The notes under the pieces are model-generated. The model saw only the letters and a list, made by a program, of their open reading frames with translations, had not been told where the DNA came from and did no database searches. Both the position numbers and the translations under genes were made by a program. From Trichocoleus desertorum ATA4-8-CV12 (lineage in GTDB: Bacteria > Cyanobacteriota > Cyanobacteriia > FACHB-46), in assembly GCA_019358975.1 (NCBI GenBank), contig JAHHIL010000001.1, positions 124,001 to 188,000 on the forward strand: DNA of 64,000 nucleotides, written 5' to 3'. How positions within the stretch are numbered: position 1 is the first letter of the stretch; each line of letters opens with the position of its first letter. Below are positions 1 through 9,096 of the stretch, one piece after another.

Positions 1-2
1 CG

Positions 3-893
3 ATCGCTGATTATGTGCCGCCTATGCCCCCCGCGATCGCCCCTCCTCCAGAAGCCGCTCCGGTTTTGGAGTCGATCAAGCAACTATTGGCTCGTACCCA
101 AACTGCTTTCCCTAGTGCCGTGAGCTTCTCTACCCCGACTCGACAAGTCGAAGCGCTAGACCAATACGCCTACGGCCTCTATCCCAAAGAACGTCAGCTG
201 TATGCTGAGTTTCTCGCTCAACCGAACACTGGAATTGCTCGTGTCTTGTTGTCGGAAGCTTATCGCCCCCAACCCAGCGCTTTACAAAATCGTTTGCAAC
301 CCCCAGTAGCTGAGCGCTTTCCGTTTGCTCCCTTGGTACAGTCTGGGGCGCAATTTACCCCCCGATTTCTGATGGAGATCGAGAATGGTCGCTTTCAACT
401 CGCGCAGTCTGGACTGAATTACGGTTTCATGGCTCCGATCGGAGATGTCGCCCTAGAGTCCTTGCAACCTACCCTGCCACCTAGCCAAGTAGATCTGACT
501 CCAGACCTGCGGCAATTTTTCCTCACCTATACCCCACCTACCCAACTCGACACGATCCAAGCCGATCGCCGTCGCTTTTTCAGCGGAAAAGTTAGCAACT
601 TGGCGTTGAGCGAACCGTTGATGAGCCAAGCTCCGATTAGCCTGAATCAAACTTACTTGGTGCGATCGCTGCAATTCCAAATGCCAGAAATTGTGATGAG
701 CGGAGAACCTGTGTCTCGTCGCGATCGCCGCTATCTAGATCTATTACTAGAAACGCCTAGTAGCGATTACCTCTTAGCGTTTCGGCCCATGATCCGTCAC
801 TCCGATGGCACCTACACGGTTTTGTGGCGAGTCTTGCAGCAGTTTCCAGACCCGCAAATTCAGGATCTAGACCAGCACGTCAATCTGGATTGA
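3..893 (+). CDS. hypothetical protein, 5' end outside window
   Basis: The reading frame is open to the first base of the window. An in-frame GTG at 15 exists, but codons before it (Ile-Ala-Asp-Tyr) read on without a stop, so the true start most likely lies upstream and the N-terminus is missing. At least 292 residues are visible. They begin with a Pro/Ala-rich stretch, then a mixed, soluble-looking domain rich in Gln, Leu and Arg, with no membrane segment, no cysteine cluster and no catalytic motif I recognise. The next gene starts 68 bases downstream on the same strand. I do not recognise the family; it resembles the many cyanobacterium-only proteins of unknown function. Confidence 0.7.
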   Translation: MADYVPPMPPAIAPPPEAAPVLESIKQLLARTQTAFPSAVSFSTPTRQVEALDQYAYGLYPKERQLYAEFLAQPNTGIARVLLSEAYRPQPSALQNRLQPPVAERFPFAPLVQSGAQFTPRFLMEIENGRFQLAQSGLNYGFMAPIGDVALESLQPTLPPSQVDLTPDLRQFFLTYTPPTQLDTIQADRRRFFSGKVSNLALSEPLMSQAPISLNQTYLVRSLQFQMPEIVMSGEPVSRRDRRYLDLLLETPSSDYLLAFRPMIRHSDGTYTVLWRVLQQFPDPQIQDLDQHVNLD

Positions 894-961
894 GGTAGCT
901 AATTTATAGTTGGGACCAATCTGCGCTAGCGTAGGGATTGATGTTCACTGTTTAGTTCGCT

Positions 962-2458
962 GTGCTACCCAATCGATGCCCCGCTGTATTGGCTGGCTTG
1001 GCTGCCTCACTGCTCGTTGTGTTGACGGCTTGCGCCAATAGCCCCACAGGTAATGCTTTCAAGGACTCTCTAGCTGCCGACTCTAGGTTGCAGGAAGGTG
1101 CTGGCAACGTGGGGCTGTCGGGGAGGGATGGGCAAGCTACAACCGATGCCAATCGACCCGCTGACTTTCCGGCGGAAATTCCAATTTATCCGGAGTCCGA
1201 ATTGCAGGACATTGTCCCCGTTGCTAGTCCTAGCCCTGCCAATCCTGCCGCGACCAATCCTGGGACAAATTCCACCACTGACGAAACGCAGCCAAAGGCA
1301 TCTGGACAAGCCCAGTGGACGAGCGGCGATCCGAGTAATGCGGTACAAAGCTTTTATCTCCAACAGTTTCAAACCAATGGATGGCAACTGGTAAGCCAAG
1401 CGACTCAAGATTTACCTGCTACTTTGGTAGCGCGTCGTAATGGTTTGCAGGCGACCGTGACGATTGGGGCTACGGCTGCTGTCCCGCCACCGATATCCAG
1501 CGATCGCCCAGGAAACTCAACCCCTACACCCAGCGCTACTCCCCTTCGTAGCAGCTCGGCTACCAGCACCGTTTTCACAATTGACTACGCTGACGAAGCA
1601 GGCAGTGTTTCACCTCAAGCCGTGAATGCTAATGCTGGGCCGCAACCCGGTGATCCTGATTTTGTCGGGCCTATTCCTACTGGAGCCGCCACGACTGCCA
1701 CGGCTAGCCCAGCTCCTGTGACGACCAATGCTCAAGGTTTCACTGACCTCAATAAAGCTCCTCAAGAACTGCGCTCCTATATTAAGGACTTAGCGCAATT
1801 GGGAGTTTTACCCCTCCGCTCCAGCGATGCCAAAAGCACGACTGCCAAGAACTCCAACCTTTTGGAGCCAAACAAAATCATCACCCGCCGCGAGTACGTC
1901 CGTTGGTTAGTCACGGCGAATAACCGAATTTATAGCGATCGCGCTGGACAGCAGCTTCGCTTGGGTTCTAACAACGCCAAACCTGTATTTCAGGATGTAC
2001 CCAAAAGCGACCCAGACTTTCAAATGATTCAGGGACTAGCGGAAGCAGGGATTATTCCTAGCCCGCTGTCAGGTGATGCTACTGCAGTCAGTTTCCGACC
2101 CGATGCACCCTTAACCCGAGAAGTGATGTTGCTGTGGAAGTTGCCCCTCGATACTCGGCAAGCTCTGCCCACAGCCTCCCTGGATGCCGTGAAAGAAACC
2201 TGGGGCTTCCAAGATGCAGCAAAAATTGACCCGAAAGCACTGCGAGCCGTTTTAGCCGATTTTCAAAATGGCGATCTTGCTAATATTCGTCGAGCTTTAG
2301 GATACACCACGCTCTTTCAACCTAAGAAATCAGTGACACGGGCGGAAGCTGCTGCAACCCTTTGGTACTTCGGCTTCCAGGGGGAGGGATTATCGGCTTT
2401 AGAGTTGCTGCAAAATCAGTCGAGAGTGACGGCATCTCCTAGCCCTGTGGGTCCCTAA
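962..2458 (+). CDS. SLH-domain lipoprotein
   Basis: A 498-residue exported lipoprotein with a GTG start. The first 25 residues form a lipoprotein signal ending in the lipobox LTAC, so Cys24 should be lipidated. A long Ser/Thr/Pro/Ala-rich, low-complexity middle (about residues 80-260) follows. The C-terminal half (about 260-475) has three S-layer-homology-like segments, each with the usual pattern: FTDL or FQDV at the start, a hydrophobic helix ending in a G-I/V-L/I-P turn, and an R-x-E motif (TRREY, TREV, TRAEA). SLH domains in cyanobacteria commonly bind peptidoglycan-linked polymer, so a link between outer envelope and cell wall is likely. It is shorter than the SLH porins and lacks their beta-barrel. 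Confidence 0.85.
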   Translation: MLPNRCPAVLAGLAASLLVVLTACANSPTGNAFKDSLAADSRLQEGAGNVGLSGRDGQATTDANRPADFPAEIPIYPESELQDIVPVASPSPANPAATNPGTNSTTDETQPKASGQAQWTSGDPSNAVQSFYLQQFQTNGWQLVSQATQDLPATLVARRNGLQATVTIGATAAVPPPISSDRPGNSTPTPSATPLRSSSATSTVFTIDYADEAGSVSPQAVNANAGPQPGDPDFVGPIPTGAATTATASPAPVTTNAQGFTDLNKAPQELRSYIKDLAQLGVLPLRSSDAKSTTAKNSNLLEPNKIITRREYVRWLVTANNRIYSDRAGQQLRLGSNNAKPVFQDVPKSDPDFQMIQGLAEAGIIPSPLSGDATAVSFRPDAPLTREVMLLWKLPLDTRQALPTASLDAVKETWGFQDAAKIDPKALRAVLADFQNGDLANIRRALGYTTLFQPKKSVTRAEAAATLWYFGFQGEGLSALELLQNQSRVTASPSPVGP

Positions 2459-2608
2459 GGAACGGTTGGTTATTTGAACAGCATGACCAGAGAGCGGCCA
2501 CCTGAATAAAATTCTCGTAAGATAAATCTCCGTAAAACTCCTTCGGTTGATCCCCAGAATTGCCTAGAATGAGGCCAGAGCCCTATTAGGAGAGGCATTT
2601 GCTCAAAT

Positions 2609-3073
2609 ATGCCCAAAACTGTTGCGGATGTCATGAGTCGCAATCCCATTACCGTTAAGCCTGAAACCCCCCTTCAGGAAGTGGTTCAGATTTTGGCAAC
2701 CCGACGAATCAGCGGTCTTCCAGTCGTCGATCAGTCTGACAAATTGATTGGGGTTGTCTCGGAAACCGACTTGATGTGGCAGGAAACTGGAGCCACGCCC
2801 CCAGCCTACATCATGATCCTAGATAGCGTAATTTATCTAGAAAACCCAGCCCGTTATGAGCGGGATTTGCATAAAGCATTGGGGCAAACCGTTGGAGAAG
2901 TGATGAGCCGCGATCCGGTGACAACTAGCCCTGATCAGCTATTGCAAGACGCAGCCCGTTTAATGCATGAGCGGAGTATCCATCGCTTACCCGTTTTAGA
3001 TCCCAATGGCCATGTAGTTGGTGTCTTGACACGGGGTGACATTGTCCGAGCGATGGCTGCTCAGGCGGATTAA
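2609..3073 (+). CDS. tandem CBS-domain protein
   Basis: A 154-residue protein made almost wholly of two CBS motifs. CBS1 is residues 5-60 (starts VADVMSRNPITVKPETPL, ends GVVSETDL) and CBS2 is about 93-150 (starts VGEVMSRDPVTTSPDQLL, ends GVLTRGDI). CBS pairs bind adenine nucleotides and act as energy sensors; stand-alone CBS proteins of this size regulate partner enzymes, and chloroplast CBSX proteins act on thioredoxins. Which partner applies here is not visible. A GGAGAGG-like ribosome site lies about 12 bases before the ATG. The next gene follows in the same direction after about 80 bases. Confidence 0.88.
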   Translation: MPKTVADVMSRNPITVKPETPLQEVVQILATRRISGLPVVDQSDKLIGVVSETDLMWQETGATPPAYIMILDSVIYLENPARYERDLHKALGQTVGEVMSRDPVTTSPDQLLQDAARLMHERSIHRLPVLDPNGHVVGVLTRGDIVRAMAAQAD

Positions 3074-3155
3074 CAAAACCGATTGAAAAACATTGGCTGC
3101 TCAGACATTTAGTGTTGAGATTGCCATTTCCATACCAAAAGTGAGATTAATCGAC

Positions 3156-3821
3156 ATGACTGTTACTCCTGAATCTGTGCAAGCCTTACTGCACTCAGAG
3201 GACTTCGGCGATCGCCTACGAGGAGTGAATCAACTCCGCCAATTAGAGCCTGCTACCGCCTTTCCGCTTATTCAAACCGCAGTAGCGGATAGTAGTGCCA
3301 GAGTGCGTTACGCCGCTGTCAGCCAGCTTTCTTCTTTAGGAAATCACGACTTAGCTCAAACAGCCACAATTTTGCGCGATCGCCTACACAATGACCCCGA
3401 ACCTGACGTGCAGGCTGCTGCTGCCGACTCTTTAGGAGCTTTGAAATTACAGGATGCTCTGGGAGACTTGCAGGAACTTTATCAAAAGACCCCGGAATGG
3501 TTAGTACAGTTCAGTATTATCGCGGCCCTCGGAGAACTCGGTGATCCCCGTGCTTTCGGTCTTTTGGAGACAGCCCTGACTTCTGGTAACGACTTGGTAG
3601 AAATGGCTGCAATCGGCTCCTTAGGAGAACTGGGTGATCCTCGGGCAATTCCTTTGTTAGTGTCCTATGCGTCTCATCCTGATTGGCAAGTGCGTCATCG
3701 CTTGGTACAAGCCTTAGGTCGGCTAGGTGGTACGGAAGCCAATTCAGCATTAGCAACTTTGGCTCAGGATGAGGTGCCTCAGGTAGCTCAGGATGCTCAA
3801 GAAGCCTTGCAATCCGCCTGA
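3156..3821 (+). CDS. nblB: HEAT-repeat protein, NblB-like
   Basis: A soluble 221-residue protein built of HEAT/PBS-lyase-type repeats. Repeated helices carry the pattern V-R-x-x-A-(A/V)-x-(A/S)-L-G, for example RVRYAAVSQLSSLG, VQAAAADSLGAL and VEMAAIGSLGELGDPRA. The family includes phycobilisome lyase subunits (CpcE/F) and NblB, which binds phycobilins and is needed for phycobilisome breakdown under starvation. The N-terminus (VTPESVQALLHSEDFGDRLR) matches my memory of NblB, hence the symbol, but lyase-like relatives are hard to separate by eye. The frame extends upstream to a TTG at 3093. I prefer the ATG at 3156 because the repeat domain begins there and the 21 upstream residues look unstructured. 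Confidence 0.65.
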   Translation: MTVTPESVQALLHSEDFGDRLRGVNQLRQLEPATAFPLIQTAVADSSARVRYAAVSQLSSLGNHDLAQTATILRDRLHNDPEPDVQAAAADSLGALKLQDALGDLQELYQKTPEWLVQFSIIAALGELGDPRAFGLLETALTSGNDLVEMAAIGSLGELGDPRAIPLLVSYASHPDWQVRHRLVQALGRLGGTEANSALATLAQDEVPQVAQDAQEALQSA

Positions 3822-3967
3822 AGTCATAAATTTTCTGCAAAGCTGGCATGTCTTTTCCCTAAAGGCTAGCTCTTAGGGAATAATTCTTGGACTTGACGAG
3901 TCAATAATGATGGGAGGTTGTCGATCGCAGCCCCAGATAGGATTTTAGAAAAACAGTATTTAGCTAG

Positions 3968-3996
3968 ACCCACCCCTTAGATACAGGGTGGGTTTT
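3968..3996 (+). terminator. intrinsic terminator
   Basis: A perfect 8-base stem, ACCCACCC (3968-3975) with GGGTGGGT (3986-3993), has a 10-base loop and is followed by a T-run (TTTTATTAT). It lies about 150 bases after the HEAT-repeat gene and probably ends that transcript. Confidence 0.8.
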
Positions 3997-4566
3997 ATTA
4001 TGACTCTAAAAATTACTAGAGAACTTACGTATTTACACTTAGAAAATTTTGGCGTAAGGACTGACCCAAACGACCAAATAATAACAGCACTGATTAAAGC
4101 CTCAGCAACTCAACACCTTTTAGATTAAAGAATACGTGAAGATTGGCGTCCCACGGTGGTACTTCCCACTAGCCGTGTATAGAGTAGATACGGCAGGGTT
4201 AAGCACAAGACAGTTCCATTTAGGTAGGTAGCAGTTTTAACACTTGGTTTTCAATAGCTGATTAAGTTGAAACTTTGGTGTAATTCCTAGTCTGAATTAC
4301 GCGATCGCTACAGCAACCTAGCTGGACAGATATGAGTTCTACACCAGTTGTATTGCTCAGCTCTCAGTTCAGCTCTAGGCCGTTCCGCTCCCTGGATCTA
4401 CCGCCCCAACAGATGCACATATGTATGCCTACGTATGGGGTTCCCTAAGCCTGACTTCATGAGTCCAGCTTGCCCATCTACGCTCTCACGAGTTCCAAAG
4501 ACAGTAGTTGTCTTTTTATTTAAAGCAGCCCTCGCCAACGTCACGCATTACTTACGGAGACTTGAC
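3997..4566. other. intergenic region before PEP-CTERM gene
   Basis: No convincing gene is visible in about 570 bases. A frame continuous with the PEP-CTERM gene opens at 4348, but its extra residues look random and the real start is 4567. A short inverted pair CTTACG/CGTAAG with a 23-base spacer lies around 4025-4060. The region presumably holds a long 5' leader and promoter for the PEP-CTERM gene. Confidence 0.4.
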
Positions 4567-5337
4567 ATGAATTTTCGCAAATCTTTAGTAGCAGCTGCTG
4601 TAACTGCCTCTACGGTAACTATTGCTGCCTCATCTGCACCTGCTCAGGCATTCTCATTTACTACTCAATTCACTGGTACCCCACCCACTAAGGACATCAT
4701 CCTCACGTCAGTTAAGTTCAATGGCCAAAAAGTTACTGATTTTAGCTTGGTAAGCAGAGCTCAAATTCTACAGAACGATCCATACACACGAGGTAACTCT
4801 GGCGCAGCGAGTTCAGACATTGGTGACAAGGCTAGTGGCACTAAGCAAGAAAGCGCTACCAACGATAGTATTGTTGCAAGTTTAGGTAACCTCAACCTCA
4901 ACAATATTATTGATACAGAAGACAAAGGTTCTTTCAAAATCAACCTCTTTTTTGAAAAAGCAGTTGATACTCTGTTCCTGTGGGAGCGTGGTATGAACAG
5001 CAAGCTCGGACTTCAAGCTATTAATTCTGCCGGTACTTTGATTGGCAATTTCCTCGAGGTTGATTCTTCTACCTTCGTTAATGCTAGTTATAGCATTGAC
5101 ACAAAAGAAATTGGTGAGGCTCAAAACGTTGGTTCCTTAGGCCTCAACCTGAGTGATCTAGGTGTCGGCACATCAGCGATCGCAGGAGTCCAACTGGTTT
5201 CTAAATCTAGCTACAACGGACCTGACTTCAAAATTGTTGGCGCTACAGTTCCTGAACCGTCCACAATGGCAGGTTTGGGCTTAGCAGCGGGTGCCTTCCT
5301 CACTACTCGTCGCCGCAAAGCAGGTCGAGCTTCATAA
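4567..5337 (+). CDS. PEP-CTERM exosortase-dependent surface protein (XDP2-like)
   Basis: A secreted protein of 256 residues from the ATG at 4567, which has a GGAG ribosome site just upstream. It has a Sec signal peptide (MNFRKSLVAAAVTAS, cleavage near AQA-F) and a mature domain containing ILQND, NNIIDTEDKGSFKINLFFEK, LFLWERGMNSKLGLQAI and SYNGPDFK, which I associate with the cyanobacterial exosortase-dependent family XDP2. It ends in a PEP-CTERM sorting signal: VPEPST, a hydrophobic helix, then TTRRRKAGRAS. PEP-CTERM proteins are recognised by an exosortase (EpsH/XrtB type) and released to the surface or matrix; no exosortase is in this window. It stands alone between two strong terminators. 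Confidence 0.85.
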   Translation: MNFRKSLVAAAVTASTVTIAASSAPAQAFSFTTQFTGTPPTKDIILTSVKFNGQKVTDFSLVSRAQILQNDPYTRGNSGAASSDIGDKASGTKQESATNDSIVASLGNLNLNNIIDTEDKGSFKINLFFEKAVDTLFLWERGMNSKLGLQAINSAGTLIGNFLEVDSSTFVNASYSIDTKEIGEAQNVGSLGLNLSDLGVGTSAIAGVQLVSKSSYNGPDFKIVGATVPEPSTMAGLGLAAGAFLTTRRRKAGRAS

Positions 5338-5370
5338 TACGACCCATCCAACCCGCACTATAAGTTTCCT

Positions 5371-5408
5371 TAGGAGCTAGGAGTTGCCATACTCCTAGCT
5401 CCTAGCTT
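5371..5408 (+). terminator. intrinsic terminator of the PEP-CTERM gene
   Basis: A perfect 14-base stem, 5371-5384 with 5391-5404, has a 6-base loop (TGCCAT) and is followed by GCTTTT. It starts 33 bases after the stop codon, and its near-symmetry would allow it to work on either strand. Confidence 0.88.
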
Positions 5409-5802
5409 TTGTGTGCTTACAGCACATCGGCTTTATTCGATTCTGCACTAGCATGGCTTTGAATCCTGCCGCTGGCTATATTTTCAAGTGAAACTTTGGT
5501 ACAATAACAACAGTAGGTTAACAATTCTAAAAAAATTAAGGGCCTGAGACACGTTGTCTTTCAGGCAGCGTAGACTAAGCTATAAAAAATTAGCTCGTTT
5601 CAGTCCTGACCTAATTAGTAACTACTGCAATAGCTTTCAGTAATTACCATAGTGTTAGGTTGGGAGCTTCCTTCTAGTGCTTAAAGGCATGACACTAACT
5701 AACTCAGGCTTGAGCAACAGAAGGTTACTAGGTTATTCTCAGGGTGATTGCTTAACAAACCTAAGGTTTGTTTATCCACCTGAAAACTACGGGGTTTTTT
5801 AA
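5409..5802. other. intergenic region with hairpin, upstream of the RsbW-like gene
   Basis: About 390 bases without a gene. It contains a bulged hairpin at 5542-5566 (GCCTGA/TCAGGC outer stem, GACA/TGTC inner stem, 2-base bulge) and the dyad at 5754-5772 listed separately. A structured 5' leader or small RNA is possible, but nothing matches an RNA family I recognise. Confidence 0.35.
5754..5772. promoter_or_regulatory. operator-like 9-base dyad
   Basis: AACAAACCT and AGGTTTGTT form a perfect 9-base inverted repeat separated by a single A, 30 bases before the GTG start of the RsbW-like gene. There is no T-run after it and the loop is too short for a terminator, so a protein-binding site is the better reading. 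The binding protein is unknown. Confidence 0.45.
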
Positions 5803-6252
5803 GTGATTGCGGTTTCACTTCGGCCTGTAGGGCGTAATTGGGGCACTGTTAGCTTTGCTTCTACCCTCTATCTCTACCCAGTTCTGGATTTATTGCTTGC
5901 AGAAGTTCCAGCCCAGTGGCAGTCAGAGATTCGTTTAGGATTGCAAGAAGCATTGGTGAATGCAGCAAAGCATGGCAACAAGCTAGACCCCAGTAAAACG
6001 GTCTTAGTTCGTTTCTCAGTGGTAGAAAACCAGTATTGGTGGGTCATTTCGGACCAAGGCTCAGGATTTGCACCGCCTGTTTCTTGTAGCTCTGGCTGTT
6101 CGGAACACTTACCTCAAAACGAAAAAGAATGCGGTCGGGGCCTATATATTCTTTACCAAGTGTTTGACCGGGTGCAGTGGAATGCGGCTGGGACCGAGCT
6201 GAGGCTATGCAAAGAGGTTAACAATCGCTTCAGGTTGCCTCTAGTTCGCTAG
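5803..6252 (+). CDS. RsbW/SpoIIAB-type ATP-binding protein (anti-sigma factor family)
   Basis: A single-domain GHKL ATPase of 149 residues from a GTG start. The N box is EALVNAAKHGNK (about 49-60), the G1 box is DQGSGF (84-89) and the G2 box is GRGLYILYQVFD (111-122). Family members bind ATP and either sequester a sigma factor or phosphorylate an anti-anti-sigma (STAS) protein; neither partner gene is adjacent. Between G1 and G2, in the ATP lid, lie Cys95, Cys99 and Cys110, a cluster that could bind metal or form a disulphide; that role is inference. The dyad at 5754-5772 may regulate it. Confidence 0.8.
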   Translation: MIAVSLRPVGRNWGTVSFASTLYLYPVLDLLLAEVPAQWQSEIRLGLQEALVNAAKHGNKLDPSKTVLVRFSVVENQYWWVISDQGSGFAPPVSCSSGCSEHLPQNEKECGRGLYILYQVFDRVQWNAAGTELRLCKEVNNRFRLPLVR

Positions 6253-6414
6253 TAAATTTAGGCTTTTATATTTAACCTCCCAGTTTGGGGCACTCTATTT
6301 GAGGCAGGCTTGTTTTGGGTAGCATATGCGGTAACGTGGGCTACTATTTTTGAATGCTCAGGCACTCGTTTTCCTGAAACTCAGTCACTTGTGTCAGGAT
6401 TCTCGTTGAAAAAT

Positions 6415-6684
6415 ATGGTTAAACCTATGAAACGATCGCAAAACTGTTTACTTCGTGCGAAAAATCTAGATTTGTTTTTGTTGGCTGGATGCTCCTGCCT
6501 CTTGACCTTGATCTACCATCCAGTAGCTGAAGCATTTTCTGAATCTGGGGTCATTGTGAAAGGCCCAACTGCGGCGGTTACAGCGATTGTAGAAACTGAA
6601 CCCCGTCGCTTAAACGCAATTCAATTAACGCTGCCAGAGCGGAAGCTTGATCCCAGTCAAGATGCAGAAGTAGAGCAGAGCTAA
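6415..6684 (+). CDS. small exported hypothetical protein
   Basis: The protein has 89 residues from the ATG at 6415; a second ATG at 6427 is equally possible. The frame opens further upstream at 6310, but those residues look non-coding. A basic N-terminus is followed by a hydrophobic stretch (LDLFLLAGCSCLLTLIYHP) and a plausible signal-peptidase site after AEA. The mature part is only about 50 residues and acidic at its end. I recognise no family. It lies downstream of, and in the same direction as, the RsbW-like gene. Confidence 0.5.
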   Translation: MVKPMKRSQNCLLRAKNLDLFLLAGCSCLLTLIYHPVAEAFSESGVIVKGPTAAVTAIVETEPRRLNAIQLTLPERKLDPSQDAEVEQS

Positions 6685-6714
6685 AATACTCTGGTTAATC
6701 TGTTTTTAGTTGCT

Positions 6715-7074
6715 TCAGCGTTCAGCGGCTTCAATCTCGGGAGCAGAGCTGGCTGAGGCGTTGGCTTGGCGATGGCCATGCGTCGGGCACGGAGGCGCTG
6801 ATACAGAACGGTCTAGCCATCCAGTGGCTTGGTGGAAACGGGCTAAAGCTTCTTCCGGTTGATCTTTGAGCAAAAAAACTAAAGCGGCGGCAGCTTGTTC
6901 GCTAGCACGCACTTTCCGGTTAGACTTTAGCCGATGCCAGTCCATGTCTGTTAAAGTCAGGCGAGCAGCTAGCGCTTGGGCCAGTTCGAGGGTACTAAAT
7001 TCTTGCAGACGTGCGGTCTGAGGGGCCGTGAGACCTTGAGCGATCGCGGCTGGTTTGGAGGTTGCATCCGGCAT
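6715..7074 (-). CDS. DUF6439-like conserved cyanobacterial protein
   Basis: A soluble, helical 119-residue protein. Its core STLELAQALAARLTLTD-DWHRLKSNRKVRASEQAAAALVFLL, followed by EEALARFHQATGWLDRSISAPP-like sequence, matches a short family conserved across cyanobacteria that I recall as DUF6439. There is no known function and no membrane segment. It is divergent from the next gene, with only 60 bases between the two starts, so the promoters overlap. Confidence 0.7.
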   Translation of the reverse strand: MPDATSKPAAIAQGLTAPQTARLQEFSTLELAQALAARLTLTDMDWHRLKSNRKVRASEQAAAALVFLLKDQPEEALARFHQATGWLDRSVSAPPCPTHGHRQANASASSAPEIEAAER

Positions 7075-7134
7075 AAACAGTCCTAAAGGCGTGTGATCTG
7101 GGTTGGCATCTAACCCTACTTTACTATTGTTGTC

Positions 7135-7560
7135 ATGAAGCTACCGCCAGAATCGTCATCGCCTTCTCCACAAGAACCGGATGCAGAGCTGACCCAGGCT
7201 GATGAATCTTCCACCACTTTCGAGCAAGAGTTTGAGCAAGAAGTACAAGCACTAGAGCGATCGCTGCAATCTCTCAAAGAGCGTTACACTCAAATTCAGG
7301 ACGACCAATCCCGTCAAAACGATCTGCAACAGCGCTTAGACCAGGTGCAGCGTGACTTGCGACGGACGCGATCGCAGGAAATACGCCAAGAACTCCAAGC
7401 AGAACTCAAGCAAATTCGGCAGCAGTTGGATGCTTTGGAAGTGGCGCTAGAAAGTCGGTTACTTTCCTGGAACAGCCTTAAGGATGTGTTCTGGCAAGCA
7501 GTGCGTTTTGGTGGTTTGGGCGTTGTTGTAGGCTGGATTTTGAAGTCCTGTACGAATTAG
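7135..7560 (+). CDS. coiled-coil protein with C-terminal membrane anchor
   Basis: The 141-residue protein has an acidic, disordered N-terminus (1-30) and a long heptad-rich helix (about 32-110, dense in Glu, Gln, Leu and Arg) that should form a coiled coil. A single hydrophobic segment near the C-terminus (GGLGVVVGWILKS, about 124-137) would leave it tail-anchored with the coiled coil in the cytoplasm. The gene ends 22 bases before asnS on the same strand, so the two may be co-transcribed. The function is unknown. Confidence 0.7.
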   Translation: MKLPPESSSPSPQEPDAELTQADESSTTFEQEFEQEVQALERSLQSLKERYTQIQDDQSRQNDLQQRLDQVQRDLRRTRSQEIRQELQAELKQIRQQLDALEVALESRLLSWNSLKDVFWQAVRFGGLGVVVGWILKSCTN

Positions 7561-7582
7561 CCCCCGATTTTAGTGTTTAACG

Positions 7583-8977
7583 ATGATAGCGACACGACGG
7601 ATTGCAGAAGTATTGCGCAGCGGTGAGCCCAATGAAGCGATCGCTGTTCAAGGTTGGGTTCGGACCAAGCGAGAGTTGAAGGGTTTTGCCTTTGTAGAAG
7701 TCAACGATGGCTCCTCTCTAGCCAGCTTACAAGCGGTGCTGAACCAAGACTTGCCCAACTATGCGGAAGTGCTGAAGCAGGCCAACACGGGTGCCTCGAT
7801 AGAGATTTCTGGAGTTTTAGTTCCTTCTCAAGGCAAGGGACAGCGAATTGAGCTGCAAGCCCAATCGGCAACAGTCTATGGAGAAGCCGATCCAGAAAGC
7901 TTTCCCCTCCAGAAAAAGCGGCATTCGTTTGAGTTTCTCCGCACTATTGGCCACCTGCGTCCTCGTACTAACACCTTAGGGGCTGTGTTCCGAGTGCGGA
8001 ATGCTTGTGCCGCTGCAATTCACGAATTCTTCCAAGAACGCGGCTTTTTGTGGGTGCATACCCCTGTAATCACAGCTAGTGACTGTGAAGGGGCAGGGGA
8101 AATGTTTGCGGTCACGAACCTGAATCTGAAGCAGGTGCCGCTCACGGATGCTAAAGAAATTGATTATAGCCAAGACTTTTTCGGGAGACCTGCTTACCTA
8201 ACGGTGAGTGGACAGCTTGAAGCCGAAATTATGGCAATGGCGTTTAGTAATGTCTATACGTTTGGGCCGACGTTCCGGGCTGAGAACTCTAACACCTCCC
8301 GCCACTTGGCTGAGTTCTGGATGGTAGAGCCAGAAATGGCTTTCTGTGACCTAGAAGGCGATATGGATTTGGCAGAGGCGTTCCTAAAGCACATCTTTAA
8401 GATGGTGCTGGAGCGCTGCCCAGAAGATATGGAGTTTTTCAATCAGCGGATTGATGATACGGTGCTGGCGACGGCGGATAACATCATCAATAACCAGTTT
8501 GAGCGGCTGACTTACACGGATGCGATCGCTCTTTTGGAAAAATGCGATCGTAAATTTGACTACCCGGTGGAATGGGGTCTAGATTTGCAGTCGGAGCATG
8601 AGCGCTACTTGGCGGAAGAGGTGTTTAAGAAGCCTGTAATCTTAACGGATTATCCGACGCAGATTAAGGCGTTCTATATGCGCCTGAATGAGGATGAGAA
8701 AACGGTGCGGGCAATGGATATTCTCGCGCCCAAAATCGGGGAGATTATTGGCGGTTCGCAGCGGGAAGAACGTTTAGATGTCTTGGAGCGCCGGATTCAA
8801 GCGCAGGGGTTAGACCCGGAAATTTATTGGTGGTATCTGGATTTGCGTCGTTATGGAACGGTGCCGCACGCAGGCTTTGGTTTAGGGTTTGAGCGGTTGG
8901 TGCAGTTTATGACGGGGATGACGAATATTCGCGATGTGATTCCGTTCCCGCGTACGCCGTTGAGTGCTGATTTCTAA
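7583..8977 (+). CDS. asnS: asparagine--tRNA ligase
   Basis: The protein has 464 residues, the usual bacterial length. An OB-fold anticodon-binding domain occupies about 15-105 ([23 protein letters not shown]). The class II catalytic core follows: motif 1 region [19 protein letters not shown], motif 2 [26 protein letters not shown] and motif 3 [15 protein letters not shown]. It charges tRNA-Asn with asparagine in the cytoplasm. The motif 2 segment and [11 protein letters not shown] near the end are typical of AsnRS rather than AspRS. The gene is followed by a family A repeat. Confidence 0.97.
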   Translation: MIATRRIAEVLRSGEPNEAIAVQGWVRTKRELKGFAFVEVNDGSSLASLQAVLNQDLPNYAEVLKQANTGASIEISGVLVPSQGKGQRIELQAQSATVYGEADPESFPLQKKRHSFEFLRTIGHLRPRTNTLGAVFRVRNACAAAIHEFFQERGFLWVHTPVITASDCEGAGEMFAVTNLNLKQVPLTDAKEIDYSQDFFGRPAYLTVSGQLEAEIMAMAFSNVYTFGPTFRAENSNTSRHLAEFWMVEPEMAFCDLEGDMDLAEAFLKHIFKMVLERCPEDMEFFNQRIDDTVLATADNIINNQFERLTYTDAIALLEKCDRKFDYPVEWGLDLQSEHERYLAEEVFKKPVILTDYPTQIKAFYMRLNEDEKTVRAMDILAPKIGEIIGGSQREERLDVLERRIQAQGLDPEIYWWYLDLRRYGTVPHAGFGLGFERLVQFMTGMTNIRDVIPFPRTPLSADF

Positions 8978-9007
8978 GCTTGGGGATGGTTTGAGGAAAT
9001 CCGAGCC

Positions 9008-9072
9008 TTGAGGGCACCTGCCCTCAAACTCCCGCTGAAGGACGGCTGCGTCCCCCAGACCCCCTCCAGAAG
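9008..9072 (-). repeat. family A double-hairpin repeat, copy 1
   Basis: This lies 31 bases after asnS. Hairpin TTGAGGGC (9008-9015) / GCCCTCAA (9020-9027) is followed by a second arm pair GGAC/GTCC around a GGCTGC loop. Read on the minus strand it aligns with the other family A copies at 22449, 25663, 28218, 39214 and 55545. It could also act as the asnS terminator. Confidence 0.75.
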
Positions 9073-9096
9073 TAGCTTTTGGTCTCTTAATTTCTC

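Noticed and set aside
4025-4075. End of a degraded insertion sequence
   Set aside because: A 6-base inverted pair and a resemblance to transposon ends are not enough; no transposase remnant is found on either side.
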